This document shows positions 43,409 to 52,811 of a DNA stretch of 64,000 nt, in pieces. Each line of letters starts with the position of its first letter. The first letter of the stretch is position 1. The translations under genes were made by a program, and so were the position numbers. The stretch is from Poindextera sp036272595 (lineage in GTDB: Bacteria; Pseudomonadota; Alphaproteobacteria; Caulobacterales; Caulobacteraceae). The notes under the pieces were generated by a model that made no database searches, was not told the origin of the DNA, and saw only the letters and a list, made by a program, of their open reading frames with translations. Location: NCBI GenBank assembly GCA_036272595.1, contig DATAYM010000086.1, positions 9,571 through 73,570 on the forward strand, given 5' to 3'.

Positions 43409-44292
43409 TCGCCGACTGGCCGCGCGCCGAGGTCGACGGGTTCGAGCACCAGATAGTCCGCTTCCGCCACGGCCTGGCGGAGCGGCCGCTGTTCTCCGAC
43501 GCCGGCCTGGTCAGCGTGCTCGACCGCTATCCGCGCCAGGCCATGGGCATCTTCACCATGGGCGAGGACCTGGAGGACTGGCGGTCCTGGCGCCGCGGCA
43601 CGGCGAGCGGCCTTGACGGCGCGGCGCTGCTGGAGGCGGTGAAGCAGGGCCGGCTGTGGCTCAACCTGCGCCACGCCAACGACCACCTGCCGGAATTCGC
43701 CGCCCTCTGCGAGGAGATCTCGGCCGAGAAGGAAAGACATCTCGGGACCCGCATCCTGAACCGCGACCTCGGGCTTCTGATCTCGTCGCCGAATGCGCGG
43801 GTCTTCTATCATCTGGACGTGCCGCTCTCGTCGCTGTGGCAGGTGCGCGGGGTGAAGCGGATCTGGTTCTATCCGCGCGGCGAGCCGTTCACCGATCCGG
43901 CCTGGCTGGAGCGGGCGGTGCATGGCGTGGCCGAGGGCCAGATGCCGTTCAAGCCGGAATGGGACGATCTCGCCGAGACCTTCGAGCTCACCGCCGGCGA
44001 CATGGTCACCTGGCCGCAGAACATGCCGCACCGGGTCGACAACGGGCCGATGATGAATGTCTCGGTCTCCATGGAGTTCATGACCCCGCCGGCCCGCATC
44101 CGCGCCAACGTGCTGCACGCCAACGGCGTCCTGCGCCACGTGCCGGGCTGGACGCCCCGGGTGCAGGCCCGGCTCGGCCCGGCCATGGCCGCCAAGCTCG
44201 CCATCGCCGCCGCCCACAAGGCCTGGACGGCGCACCGCCGCCGTAGGCCGGTGCTGCCCGAGACCTTCACCGTCGAGACCAGGCCGGCATGA
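43396..44292 (+). CDS. JmjC/cupin-like putative 2-oxoglutarate-dependent oxygenase
   Basis: A 298-residue protein with a cupin core. A probable iron triad is present: His139 and Asp141 in FYHLDVP and His212 in MPHRVDNG, at a spacing seen in JmjC-like hydroxylases. GDMVTWPQNMPHR is the conserved second cupin turn. The Trp-rich N-terminal third (EDLEDWRSWRRG) is typical of bacterial JmjC relatives found with polysaccharide genes. It overlaps CelD by 13 bases and GT2 by 4 (ATGA), so the three products are made together. Whether it hydroxylates a sugar, a lipid or a protein is unknown. Confidence 0.72.
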   Translation: MGGVIADWPRAEVDGFEHQIVRFRHGLAERPLFSDAGLVSVLDRYPRQAMGIFTMGEDLEDWRSWRRGTASGLDGAALLEAVKQGRLWLNLRHANDHLPEFAALCEEISAEKERHLGTRILNRDLGLLISSPNARVFYHLDVPLSSLWQVRGVKRIWFYPRGEPFTDPAWLERAVHGVAEGQMPFKPEWDDLAETFELTAGDMVTWPQNMPHRVDNGPMMNVSVSMEFMTPPARIRANVLHANGVLRHVPGWTPRVQARLGPAMAAKLAIAAAHKAWTAHRRRRPVLPETFTVETRPA

Positions 44293-45230
44293 CCGCCGAA
44301 GTCTCCATCATCATCCCGACCCAGCGGCGGCTTGGGCCGCTGGCGCTGGCGGCGCGCTCGGTGTTCGCCCAGGCCGGGGTCGATCCGGTGAAGCTGGAGC
44401 TGGTGGTGGTGGACAACGACCAGATCCCTTCGGCGGCCGGCGTCGCCAGGGCGCTGGCCGAGGCGGCGCCCTTTCCGGTGCGCTACGTGCACGAGCCGGC
44501 CGCCGGCGTCGCCAATGCGCGCAACGCCGGCCTGGCCGCGGCCGAGGGCGGGCTGATCGCCTTCCTCGACGACGACGAGGAGGCGCCCGCCGGCTGGCTC
44601 GCGGCCCTCATCGCCACCCAGCGCGCCTGCGACGCCGACGTGGTCTTCGGACCGGTGCGTGCGCGGGCCGATTGGGAGCAGATCGGCAACCGGGTCTATT
44701 TCGAGCGCTTCTTTTCGCGGTTCGGGCCCGAGCAGAGCGGCCCGATCGCACATTATTACGGATGTGGTGACAGCCTGGTGCGGCGGGCGGCGCTGCCCGA
44801 CCCGAACCGGCCGTTCTCGGCCATCCGCAACCAGATCGGCGGCGAGGACGACCTTTTGTTCGGGGCCATGGAGCAGGCCGGCGCCCGCTTCGCCTGGGCG
44901 GCGGAGGCCTGGGTCTGGGAGGATCCGGCGCCCGAGCGGCTCACCCTGCGCTACACCGCCTTGCGCGCCTTCGCCTTCGGCCAGGGCGCCAGCGCCCATT
45001 GCGCCGCCGCCGGCGACCGGCTGGGCGTGGCGCGCTGGATGGTCCTGGGCGTGATCCAGGCGCTGGTTTTCGGCGCCTATGCCGCGGTTAAATGGCTGCT
45101 GCGCTCGCCGAGCTTCGCCTTTTCCCTCGACAGGGCCGCCCGCGGCCTGGGCAAGACCCTGTGGTGGAAACCGTTCAAGATTCGATTCTATGGCCTTTCG
45201 GCGCCCGCCCCAGCCCGCGCCGCAAGCTGA
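44289..45230 (+). CDS. Family 2 glycosyltransferase
   Basis: A 313-residue GT-A enzyme. The N-terminal strand VSIIIPTQRRLGPLALA, then AGVANARNAGLAAAEGGLIAFLDDDEEA, give the nucleotide-sugar site with the DDD metal motif at about residue 96. GGEDDLLFGAMEQAG (about 190) holds the ED catalytic-base motif. A hydrophobic stretch near residues 250-275 could anchor it at the membrane. Last gene of the CelD-JmjC-GT2 operon. Probably adds a sugar to a surface polysaccharide; donor and acceptor are unknown. Confidence 0.88.
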   Translation: MTAEVSIIIPTQRRLGPLALAARSVFAQAGVDPVKLELVVVDNDQIPSAAGVARALAEAAPFPVRYVHEPAAGVANARNAGLAAAEGGLIAFLDDDEEAPAGWLAALIATQRACDADVVFGPVRARADWEQIGNRVYFERFFSRFGPEQSGPIAHYYGCGDSLVRRAALPDPNRPFSAIRNQIGGEDDLLFGAMEQAGARFAWAAEAWVWEDPAPERLTLRYTALRAFAFGQGASAHCAAAGDRLGVARWMVLGVIQALVFGAYAAVKWLLRSPSFAFSLDRAARGLGKTLWWKPFKIRFYGLSAPAPARAAS

Positions 45231-45375
45231 GCCGTCCTTTTCCTACGCAACGACTCTGGATATTCGCCATCCCAGGGCGACGATCCTTGCAGCCGGGGCC
45301 TGGGTTGTGCATTTGTCTTGGCGCGGAGCCTGAAATGCGACGCGGTGAGACCAGACCAGTCGATAGGGAGCCTTC

Positions 45376-47244
45376 GTGAGTACGGCCAGCACCATAGCGG
45401 GGCTTGACGCCGCGCCCACCCGTCACCCCGGGCTGATCGCCTGGGTGCGTGAGGTCGCCGAACTCACCAAGCCGGCCAAGGTCCACTGGTGCGACGGCAG
45501 CCAGGCCGAGTGGGACGCCCTGACCGACGAACTGGTCAAGGCCGGCACGCTCAAACGGCTGAACCCGGAAAAACGTCCCAATTCCTTCTACGCCGCCTCC
45601 GACCCCAGCGACGTGGCGCGGGTCGAGAGCCGCACCTTCATCTGCTCGGAGAAACCCGAGGACGCCGGCCCGACCAACAACTGGCTCGATCCGGCGGAGA
45701 TGCGCGCCGATCTGAACAATCTGTTCGACGGCGCCATGCGCGGGCGGACCCTGTATGTGGTGCCCTTCTGCATGGGCCCGCTGGGCTCGAAGATCAGCGC
45801 CCTTGGCGTCGAGATCACCGACAGCGCCTACGTGGTCGTATCCATGCGGATCATGACCCGGATGGGCCAAGCCGCCCTCGACCAGCTCGGCGAGGACGGC
45901 TTTTTCGTGCCGGCCGTCCATTCCGTCGGCGCGCCGCTGGACCCCGGCCAGGCCGACGTCGCCTGGCCCTGCAACCCGATCAAGTACATCGTCCACTTCC
46001 CGGAAAGCCGGCAGATCTGGTCCTACGGCTCCGGCTATGGCGGCAACGCCCTGCTGGGCAAGAAGTGCTACGCCCTGCGCATCGCCTCGGTGATGGCCCG
46101 CGACGAGGGCTGGCTGGCCGAGCACATGCTGATCCTGAGGCTGACCTCGCCGCAAGGCGCGGTCCGCTATGTCACCGCCGCCTTTCCGAGCGCCTGCGGC
46201 AAGACCAACCTCGCCATGCTGCAGCCGAAGCTGCCGGGCTGGAAGGCCGAGACCGTCGGCGACGACATCGCCTGGATGCGCTTCGGCGACGACGGGCGGC
46301 TCTACGCCATCAATCCGGAGGCCGGCTTCTTCGGCGTCGCGCCGGGCACCGGCCTGGCCACCAACCCCAACGCCGTCGCCGGCCTGGCCGAAAACTGCAT
46401 CTTCACCAACGTCGCCCTGACCCCGGACGGCGACGTCTGGTGGGAAGGCCTGACCGAGACGCCGCCGCCGCAGCTGACCGACTGGAAGGGCCGCGCCTGG
46501 ACCCCGGACTCGGCGGAGCCGGCCGCCCACCCCAACGCCCGCTTCACCGCCCCCGCCGGCCAGTGCCCGAGCATCGCGCCGGAATGGCAGGACCCCAAGG
46601 GCGTGCCGATCTCGGCCATCCTGTTCGGCGGCCGCCGAACCAGCGCCGTGCCGCTGGTGACCGAGGCCTTCGACTGGCGCCACGGCGTCTTCCTGGCCTC
46701 CAACGTCGCCTCCGAAGGCACCGCCGCGGCCGAGAACAAGGTCGGCGAGCTGCGCCGCGATCCTTTCGCCATGCTGCCCTTCTGCGGCTACAACATGGGC
46801 GACTATTTCAGCCACTGGATCGAGCTCGGCGAGAGCCGCGACGCCGCCAAGCTGCCGCGCATCTTCTTCGTCAACTGGTTCCGCAAGGACGCGGGCGGCA
46901 AGTTCATGTGGCCCGGCTATGGCGAGAACGTGCGGGTGCTGAAGTGGATATTCCAGCGCCTGGAAGGCGAGGGCGCGGCGCGCGAGACCGCCATCGGCCT
47001 GCTGCCCGCCAAGGACGCCCTGGATGTCGACGGCCTGGACATCGCGCCCGAGCGGCTGGAGGCGCTGTTCGAAGTCGACCAGGCGGCCTGGGCCGAGGAA
47101 GCGGCGCTGATCCCGGCCTTCTACGAGAAGTTCGGCGACCGGCTGCCCGACGCCCTCTGGCGCGAGCACCGCGCCCTGCTGCAGCGCCTCGACCAGGCCC
47201 GCACCGACCGCTATGCGTCCGCGGCCGCGACGGCGGCGGAGTAG
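45376..47244 (+). CDS. pckG: Phosphoenolpyruvate carboxykinase (GTP)
   Basis: Converts oxaloacetate and GTP to phosphoenolpyruvate, the entry step of gluconeogenesis. At 622 residues it has the length of the GTP-type enzyme; ATP-type PEPCK is about 540. Diagnostic motifs are PFCMGPLGS (about residue 133), YGGNALLGKKCYALRIAS (about 218), the active-site loop FPSACGKTNLAM (about 274), and the guanine-site region FFVNWFRKDAGGKF near 500. The start is GTG at 45376 with TAGGGAG upstream. It stands alone. A 145-base leader precedes it with no clear riboswitch fold. Confidence 0.95.
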   Translation: MSTASTIAGLDAAPTRHPGLIAWVREVAELTKPAKVHWCDGSQAEWDALTDELVKAGTLKRLNPEKRPNSFYAASDPSDVARVESRTFICSEKPEDAGPTNNWLDPAEMRADLNNLFDGAMRGRTLYVVPFCMGPLGSKISALGVEITDSAYVVVSMRIMTRMGQAALDQLGEDGFFVPAVHSVGAPLDPGQADVAWPCNPIKYIVHFPESRQIWSYGSGYGGNALLGKKCYALRIASVMARDEGWLAEHMLILRLTSPQGAVRYVTAAFPSACGKTNLAMLQPKLPGWKAETVGDDIAWMRFGDDGRLYAINPEAGFFGVAPGTGLATNPNAVAGLAENCIFTNVALTPDGDVWWEGLTETPPPQLTDWKGRAWTPDSAEPAAHPNARFTAPAGQCPSIAPEWQDPKGVPISAILFGGRRTSAVPLVTEAFDWRHGVFLASNVASEGTAAAENKVGELRRDPFAMLPFCGYNMGDYFSHWIELGESRDAAKLPRIFFVNWFRKDAGGKFMWPGYGENVRVLKWIFQRLEGEGAARETAIGLLPAKDALDVDGLDIAPERLEALFEVDQAAWAEEAALIPAFYEKFGDRLPDALWREHRALLQRLDQARTDRYASAAATAAE

Positions 47245-47260
47245 ATTTTCAACCGTCATG

Positions 47261-47277
47261 GCCCGACTTGTTCGGGC
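47261..47277 (+). terminator. Stem-loop after pckG
   Basis: GCCCGA and TCGGGC arms with a 5-base loop lie 17 bases after the pckG stop, preceded by GTCATG. It resembles a truncated copy of the GTCATGGCCCGACTTG-type intergenic repeats of alphaproteobacteria. There is no strong T-run, so terminator function is uncertain. Confidence 0.45.
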
Positions 47278-47379
47278 GCTCCGGGATTTTCTCCGCGCTG
47301 TCGTGACTGACGCTGCGGCACGCGCCTAAATCCTCCACCGGTGGGCGAGCGAGCCCGCGCGATGCAGGGAGAGACGTCG

Positions 47380-48198
47380 ATGTCCGAGACCGAGACGCTG
47401 GCCGAGAGCAAGGTGAAGATCGTCCGCGACGGCGACGTGGCGATCCTGACCCTGTCCGATCCGGCGACGATGAACGCCGCCGGCGTCGACATGGCCGCCG
47501 ATCTCACCGCCGCGCTGAACAGCGTCGTCGAGGGCGACAGTCCGGCCCGCGCCGTGGTGCTGACCGGCGAGGGGCGGGGCTTCTGCTCCGGCGCCAACCT
47601 GACCTCGATGGGCAGCCCTTCCCAGTCGCCCTCCGGCGAACGCGCCGGGGTCGGCGACGCGCTGAAGACGGTCTACAACCCGTTGGTCATCCTGATCCGC
47701 GACCTGCCGATCCCCATCGTCACCGCCGTCAACGGGGCCGCGGCCGGCGTCGGCTGCTCGCTGGCCCTGATGGGAGACCTGATCGTCGCCGGCGAGAGCG
47801 CCTATTTCCTGCAAGCCTTCCGCCGCATCGGACTCGTCCCCGACGGCGGCTCGACCTACCTGCTGCCGCGCATGATCGGCCGCGCCCGGGCGATGGAGAT
47901 GACCCTGCTGGGCGAGCGCCTGCCCGCCGCCAAGGCGCTGGAATGGGGCCTGATCAATCGCTGCGTCCCCGACGCCGAGCTGATGGCGACGGCGCTTGAG
48001 CTGGCCCGGGAGCTGGCGCGCGGGCCGAAATCGCTCGGCCTGATCCGCAAGGCGATGTGGACCTCGCTGGACTCCGACCTCGCCGAGCAGCTGAACTATG
48101 AGGCGGACACCCAGAACGAGGCCGGCCGCAGCCAGGACTTCATGGAAGGCGTCCAGGCCTTCCTGCAAAAGCGCCCCGCGGTGTTCAAGGGGCGCTGA
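47380..48198 (+). CDS. Enoyl-CoA hydratase/isomerase family protein (second)
   Basis: A 272-residue crotonase-fold enzyme, only distantly similar to the one at 10798-11640. Oxyanion-hole segment GRGFCSGANLTSMG (about residue 68), then VNGAAAGVGCSLALMGD and FRRIGLVPDGGSTYLLPRMIG. The second catalytic Glu of the classic hydratase is Asp here (VPDGG), as in PaaG/isomerase-like members. The ATG at 47380 has GGGAGAG eight bases upstream. The C-terminus FLQKRPAVFKGR is typical. Substrate unknown. It converges on the hybrid kinase gene, whose stop lies 3 bases past its own. Confidence 0.87.
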   Translation: MSETETLAESKVKIVRDGDVAILTLSDPATMNAAGVDMAADLTAALNSVVEGDSPARAVVLTGEGRGFCSGANLTSMGSPSQSPSGERAGVGDALKTVYNPLVILIRDLPIPIVTAVNGAAAGVGCSLALMGDLIVAGESAYFLQAFRRIGLVPDGGSTYLLPRMIGRARAMEMTLLGERLPAAKALEWGLINRCVPDAELMATALELARELARGPKSLGLIRKAMWTSLDSDLAEQLNYEADTQNEAGRSQDFMEGVQAFLQKRPAVFKGR

Positions 48199-48201
48199 AG
48201 C

Positions 48202-50244
48202 CTACGCCGCCCGCTCGGCCGCCGGCTCGCGGTCCAGCAGCGCCGCCAGCGCCTCGAACAGCCGGGCGGCCTGGATCGGCTTGGCGACATGGCCGTCCAT
48301 GCCGGCGGCGATATATTCGGCCAGCTGGTGCGACATGACGTTGGCGGTCAGGGCCAGGATCGGCGTGCGCCGGCGGCCCAGGCTCAGCTCCAGCTCGCGG
48401 ATGGCGCGGGTGGCGGTCGGGCCGTCCATCTTCGGCATCTGCACGTCCATCAGGATCACGTCCCAGTCACCGTCCTCCCAGGCCGCCACCGCTTCGGCGC
48501 CGTTGGAGACCACCACCGGATCGACCCCGACCTGGTGCAGCAGGGTCTTCAGCACCAGCTGGTTGACCGTGTTGTCCTCGGCCGCCAGCACGCGCAGCTC
48601 CAGTCCGCAGGCCTTGTCCTCCGGCGCGGGCGCCGCCGGCAGGGCCGTGGAGGATTTGCCGTCGCCGACCCGCTGCAACGGCAGCGCGACGGTGAAGGTC
48701 GAGCCGAAGCCCAGCGTGCTTTCCACATCGATCGAGCCGCCCATCATCTCGGCGAGCTCGCGGCAGATGGCGAGGCCCAGGCCGGTGCCGCCGAACCGCC
48801 GCGTCGTCGAGGCGTCGGCCTGGTCGAAGCGGTTGAACAGCACCTCCAGCCGGTCGGCCGGGATGCCGACACCGGTGTCGGTCACCGCCAGGGCCAGCCG
48901 CTGGTCCTTCCAGCGCGCCGTCACCCGGATCTCGCCGCGGTCGGTGAACTTCAGCGCGTTGGAGACCAGGTTGTAGAGGATCTGCCGCAGGCGCGTCGGG
49001 TCGCCGCGATAGACCCCTTGCGCATCGCCGATGTCGAGGTCGAACGACAGGCCCTTGGCGTTGGCCTGGGCGGTGAAGGCCTGGTGGGCGCCGCGGGCGA
49101 CCTCGTCCAGGTCGAACTCGATGTCCTCGATCTCCAGCTTGCCGGCCTCGATCTTGGCCAGGTCCAGCACGTCGTTGAGGATGGCCAGCAAGGCCTCGCC
49201 CGAGGCGTGCACCACGCCCAGCCGCTCGCGCTGCAGCGGGGTGAGCTCGTCCATGGCCATGGCCTGGGCCATGCCCAGCACCCCGTTCAGCGGCGTCCTG
49301 ATCTCGTGGCTCATGGTGGCCAGGAACAGGCTCTTGGCGCGGTTGGCCGCCTCGGCGTCGTCGCGCGCCTTGGCCAGGGCCAGCTCGGCGCGCTTTTCGT
49401 GGTCGATGTCGCGGATCACGCCGACCGTGCGGACGATGCGCCCTTGCTCGTCCTTGATCGCCTCGATGGCGGATTCGACCCAGTAGTGCGGCCCGTCGCG
49501 GCGCATCATCCGGTGCACCAGGCGATAGGGCGCGCCCTCGTTCAAGTGCCGTTCCCAGAGGGCCTGGGCGCGCTCGCGGTCGGCCGGATGGACGCCCTTC
49601 CAGATGTCGGCGTTCAGCGACTCATAGGTGGAATCCGCCCCGCCGGTCGGCCGCGCCCCTTCGCTGGCCAGTTCGCGGCTGCGATAGTCCATCTCCCAGA
49701 CATTGATGTTGGCGATCTCGGTCGCCAGGCTGAGGCGCTGTTTCGAGCGCGCCAGCGCCCGCACGGCCCGGGCGCGCTCCCATTCGTCGGCGACGAAGGC
49801 GGCGTGATCGGCCAGCCGCGCGGCCAGGTCGGCGTCGTAGGCGCGGGGCAGGTCGTCGAAGATGGCCAGCACGCCGATGCGCGAGCCGTTCGGCAGGATG
49901 ATGGGCGCGGCGGCGTAGAACTGATGGTCCGCCTCGCCGAGCGCCAGCGGATAGGCGTCGCTCCAGCGCTGCTCGGACATGTCTTCGATCCACAGCACCT
50001 CGGCGGTCTGCACGCCCAGTTGGGCCAGGGCGACCGCCCGCGATTCCTGCGATTGGTCGCGGCCGGCGCCGGCGATCCACATGCGGCGGCGTCCGCCGAG
50101 GGCGATACAGGCGCCCGACGCCTCGGCGGCGCGCAGGGCCAGCCGGGCGATGCGCTCGAAAATGGCGCGGCTTTCCTCGGGATCGACGGCGTTGGCGGTG
50201 AACCCGCGACCGATGGCTTCGCGGGGCTGGTCTTCGTTCGCCAT
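48202..50244 (-). CDS. Hybrid sensor histidine kinase with C-terminal receiver
   Basis: A 680-residue soluble protein. In order: GAF-like domain (about 1-160), PAS/PAC domain (about 170-300, with HWVESAIEAIKDEQGRI-like repeats), HisKA (FLATMSHEIRTPLNGVLG, His near 330), ATPase domain (LVSNALKFTDRGE, DTGVGIP, GTGLGLAICRELAEMMGG) and a receiver (VLAAEDNTVNQ, acceptor Asp in VILMDVQMPKMDG, Lys in VAKPIQ). No membrane helix, so it senses a cytoplasmic cue. No cognate output gene is adjacent. ATG at 50244. Such orphan hybrids usually feed a phosphorelay elsewhere. Confidence 0.92.
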   Translation of the reverse strand: MANEDQPREAIGRGFTANAVDPEESRAIFERIARLALRAAEASGACIALGGRRRMWIAGAGRDQSQESRAVALAQLGVQTAEVLWIEDMSEQRWSDAYPLALGEADHQFYAAAPIILPNGSRIGVLAIFDDLPRAYDADLAARLADHAAFVADEWERARAVRALARSKQRLSLATEIANINVWEMDYRSRELASEGARPTGGADSTYESLNADIWKGVHPADRERAQALWERHLNEGAPYRLVHRMMRRDGPHYWVESAIEAIKDEQGRIVRTVGVIRDIDHEKRAELALAKARDDAEAANRAKSLFLATMSHEIRTPLNGVLGMAQAMAMDELTPLQRERLGVVHASGEALLAILNDVLDLAKIEAGKLEIEDIEFDLDEVARGAHQAFTAQANAKGLSFDLDIGDAQGVYRGDPTRLRQILYNLVSNALKFTDRGEIRVTARWKDQRLALAVTDTGVGIPADRLEVLFNRFDQADASTTRRFGGTGLGLAICRELAEMMGGSIDVESTLGFGSTFTVALPLQRVGDGKSSTALPAAPAPEDKACGLELRVLAAEDNTVNQLVLKTLLHQVGVDPVVVSNGAEAVAAWEDGDWDVILMDVQMPKMDGPTATRAIRELELSLGRRRTPILALTANVMSHQLAEYIAAGMDGHVAKPIQAARLFEALAALLDREPAAERAA

Positions 50245-50330
50245 CGACAGTCTGTCTCACGCCCAGGACGATGTAAGCGTGCCAAAATCGCCTTAAGATA
50301 GCGTCTACGCGAGGGACCCCGGGGGCCGCT

Positions 50331-51230
50331 TCAGCTCAGCAGGCCGGCCTGGCGGCGAGCGGCGGTCACGGTGTTCTTGAGCAGGCAGGCGACCGTCATC
50401 GGCCCGACGCCGCCGGGAACGGGGGTGATCCAGCCGGCGACCTGAACCGCCTCGTCGAACGCCACGTCGCCGACCACGATGGTCTTGCCCGCCGCCCGCG
50501 CCTTCGGCCGGCGCGAGGGGATGCGGTTGATGCCGACGTCGATCACTGCCGCGCCGGGCTTGATCCAGTCGCCGCGGATCATCTCCGGCTGCGCCGCCGC
50601 GGCCACCAGGATATCGGCCTCGCGGGTGACGCCGGGCAGGTCGAGCGTGCGCGAATGGGCGATGGTGACGGTGCAGTCGGCCCGCAGCAGCAGCTGGGCG
50701 ATCGGCTTGCCGACCAGGTTCGAGCGTCCGACCACCACCGCGCGCTTGCCGCGCAGCTGGCCCTCCAGCGCGTCCTCCAGCAGCATCAGGCAGCCCAGGG
50801 GCGTGCACGGGACCAGCCCAGGGCGGCCGCTGGCCAGGCGGCCGATATTGATCACGTGCAGGCCGTCGACGTCCTTTTCCGGATCGATCGCCGCCTGGAT
50901 GAGCAGCGGATCGATGTGCGCCGGCACCGGGAACTGCACCAGGATGCCGTGGATGGCCGCATCGGCGTTCAGATCGGCCACCACGCCCAGCAACGCGTCC
51001 TGGCTGGTCTCGGCCGGCAGGCGGATGGTCAGCGAGTGCATGCCGGCGGCGATGGTCTGCTCGCCCTTGCTGTTCACATAGATCTGGCTGGCGGGATCGT
51101 CGCCGACCAGCACCACGGCCAGCCCCGGCTTGACCCGATGGTCGCGCTGCAGCGCCGCGGCGTCCTCGGCCACGCGCGCCACCACCCCGGCCGCGAACGC
51201 CCGCCCATCGATCAGCCGCGCCTCAGCCAT
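50331..51230 (-). CDS. folD: Methylenetetrahydrofolate dehydrogenase / methenyl-THF cyclohydrolase
   Basis: Bifunctional one-carbon enzyme interconverting methylene-, methenyl- and formyl-tetrahydrofolate with NADP. At 299 residues it is normal length. The catalytic Lys is in QIYVNSKGEQ (about residue 57), and GILVQFPVPAHID and KDVDGLHVIN follow. The NADP-site VVGRSNLVGKPIAQLL is near 168 and PVPGGVGPMTVACLL near 270. The ATG at 51230 is the obvious start. It lies 108 bases after pabB on the same strand, which gives a small folate pair, though a stem-loop lies between them. Confidence 0.95.
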   Translation of the reverse strand: MAEARLIDGRAFAAGVVARVAEDAAALQRDHRVKPGLAVVLVGDDPASQIYVNSKGEQTIAAGMHSLTIRLPAETSQDALLGVVADLNADAAIHGILVQFPVPAHIDPLLIQAAIDPEKDVDGLHVINIGRLASGRPGLVPCTPLGCLMLLEDALEGQLRGKRAVVVGRSNLVGKPIAQLLLRADCTVTIAHSRTLDLPGVTREADILVAAAAQPEMIRGDWIKPGAAVIDVGINRIPSRRPKARAAGKTIVVGDVAFDEAVQVAGWITPVPGGVGPMTVACLLKNTVTAARRQAGLLS

Positions 51231-51265
51231 GTCCGTCCTCTTCCCGCCGTCCTTGAAACGCTCAT

Positions 51266-51309
51266 CCCCCGCTGGAGCGCAGCGGACTGCGCAGCAGCCA
51301 ATGCGGGGG
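51266..51309 (-). terminator. Nested stem-loop between pabB and folD
   Basis: Outer arms CCCCCGC / GCGGGGG (51266-51272 and 51303-51309) enclose a perfect inner hairpin GCGCAG-CGGA-CTGCGC (51277-51292). On the minus strand it follows the pabB stop by about 30 bases. No T-run. It could be a terminator for pabB or another palindromic repeat fragment. Confidence 0.35.
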
Positions 51310-51338
51310 CCCCATCAACACCTTCGTTCGACGGTGAA

Positions 51339-52760
51339 TCATGGGTGGTCCGAACAGGTCGGGCCATGACGGAGTGATATCGGCTCATCCAGCAAAGCTC
51401 CAGCGATCGCGCCGATCTTTGCTTCCGTCTCCAGTCTCTCCTGCCAGGGATCGCTGTCGGCGACGATCCCTGCGCCGGCGCGGGCTTCCAGGCGCCAACC
51501 GTTGTCGCCCAGTCGGAACCCCACCGAGCGGATCAGCACGCTGGAATCGAACGCCCCGTCGAACCCGGCCCAGAACAGCGAGCCGAAGAACGGTCCGCGC
51601 GGTGGCTCCAGGCCGGCGATCAGCTTCATCGCCTGCACCTTGGGCGCGCCGGTGATCGAGCCCGGCGGAAAGGCGGCGCGCAACAGGTCGACGGCGCTCC
51701 GCCCCGCCGCCAGCCGCCCGGTCACCGTCGAGACCAGGTGGTGCACGTTCGCGAAGCTGGCCACGCGGCAGAGCGCCGGCGTCGCCACCGTGCCGGGGAC
51801 GCAGACCCTGGCCAGGTCGTTGCGCATCAGGTCGACGATCATCAGGTTCTCGGCCCGGTCCTTCGCCGAAGCGGCCAGCTCGGCGGCCAGCGCCGCATCC
51901 TCGGCGCCGTCGCGCCCCCGCGGCCGCGTGCCCTTGATCGGCTGGGTCTCCACGACCCACCCGTCGGCCCCGCCCGCGACGCGCAGGAACCTTTCCGGCG
52001 CATTGGAGACCAGGGCGCGGTCGTCCAACCGCAGATAGCCGGCGAAGGGCGCGGGGCTGGCCGCCGCCAGCCGCGCCAGCAGATCGAACGGTCGCCGGTC
52101 CGGCTTCAGCCGCCCGGTCCAGACCCGCGCGATATTGGCCTGGAAGACCTCGCCACGGCCGATCCGCGCCACCACTTCGGCGGTCGCCCGCTCATAGGCC
52201 GCGCCGGAACTGGCGCTCAGCGGCCCGGCCAGCGCGCCGGCGCTGGCGGCGACCGGCGGCATCTCCAGCCAGTCGAGCGCCCGGTCTGAGGCCACGCGGG
52301 CCTCGGCCGCGTCGCGCCCGCGGCCGACCGCGACCACCTCGCGCCGCGCATGGTCGAAGGCCAGCACCGCCGGATAGAGCCCGCAGGCCAGGTCCGGCCA
52401 GTCGGAATGGCGCCCGAGCCCCAGGCGCTCGACATGGTCGCCGAGTTCATAGGCGGCCAGTCCGGCGACCCCGCCCTGGAACGGCGGCCCATCGATCAGC
52501 CAGGGGCAGGGCGGCCCGACCATCCGCGCCAGGGCCGCGAACGGAGCGCCGCCATCACCGCCCTTGAGGACCAGCGTGGCCTCCGGCGCCCGCGCCAGAT
52601 AGGACCAGCGCGCATCCGGCCCGTCGCCGCCGGACAGGAAGCCGATGGCCCAGGGCTCGTCGGCGAAGGCCGACAGCACCTCGACCGGCTCGCGCCAGGC
52701 CGCGCGCCGGCTGGCTATCGCCACATGGGGCGCTTTGGAAAGCTGGGCCATCGCCTGCAT
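51339..52760 (-). CDS. pabB: Aminodeoxychorismate synthase component I
   Basis: Converts chorismate and ammonia to aminodeoxychorismate for p-aminobenzoate and folate. At 473 residues it has the family length. The chorismate-binding domain fills the C-terminal half. PIKGTRPRG carries the Lys that distinguishes PabB from anthranilate synthase, where the motif is PIAGT. ENLMIVDLMRNDLARV, SFANVHHLVSTVTG and PPGSITGAPKVQAMKLI follow. GxGIVADSDPWQERLE closes the site. An ATG three codons in is an alternative start. No pabA or pabC is adjacent; folD downstream fits the pathway. Confidence 0.92.
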   Translation of the reverse strand: MQAMAQLSKAPHVAIASRRAAWREPVEVLSAFADEPWAIGFLSGGDGPDARWSYLARAPEATLVLKGGDGGAPFAALARMVGPPCPWLIDGPPFQGGVAGLAAYELGDHVERLGLGRHSDWPDLACGLYPAVLAFDHARREVVAVGRGRDAAEARVASDRALDWLEMPPVAASAGALAGPLSASSGAAYERATAEVVARIGRGEVFQANIARVWTGRLKPDRRPFDLLARLAAASPAPFAGYLRLDDRALVSNAPERFLRVAGGADGWVVETQPIKGTRPRGRDGAEDAALAAELAASAKDRAENLMIVDLMRNDLARVCVPGTVATPALCRVASFANVHHLVSTVTGRLAAGRSAVDLLRAAFPPGSITGAPKVQAMKLIAGLEPPRGPFFGSLFWAGFDGAFDSSVLIRSVGFRLGDNGWRLEARAGAGIVADSDPWQERLETEAKIGAIAGALLDEPISLRHGPTCSDHP

Positions 52761-52811
52761 AGCCGGCTATGTGGCCGCGACTCAGGTGAAAGGCCAGGGG
52801 CGGCGCGCGGT

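Noticed and set aside
45231..45375. Riboswitch in the pckG leader
   Set aside because: The 145 bases have short GC stems but none of the conserved blocks of a known class.
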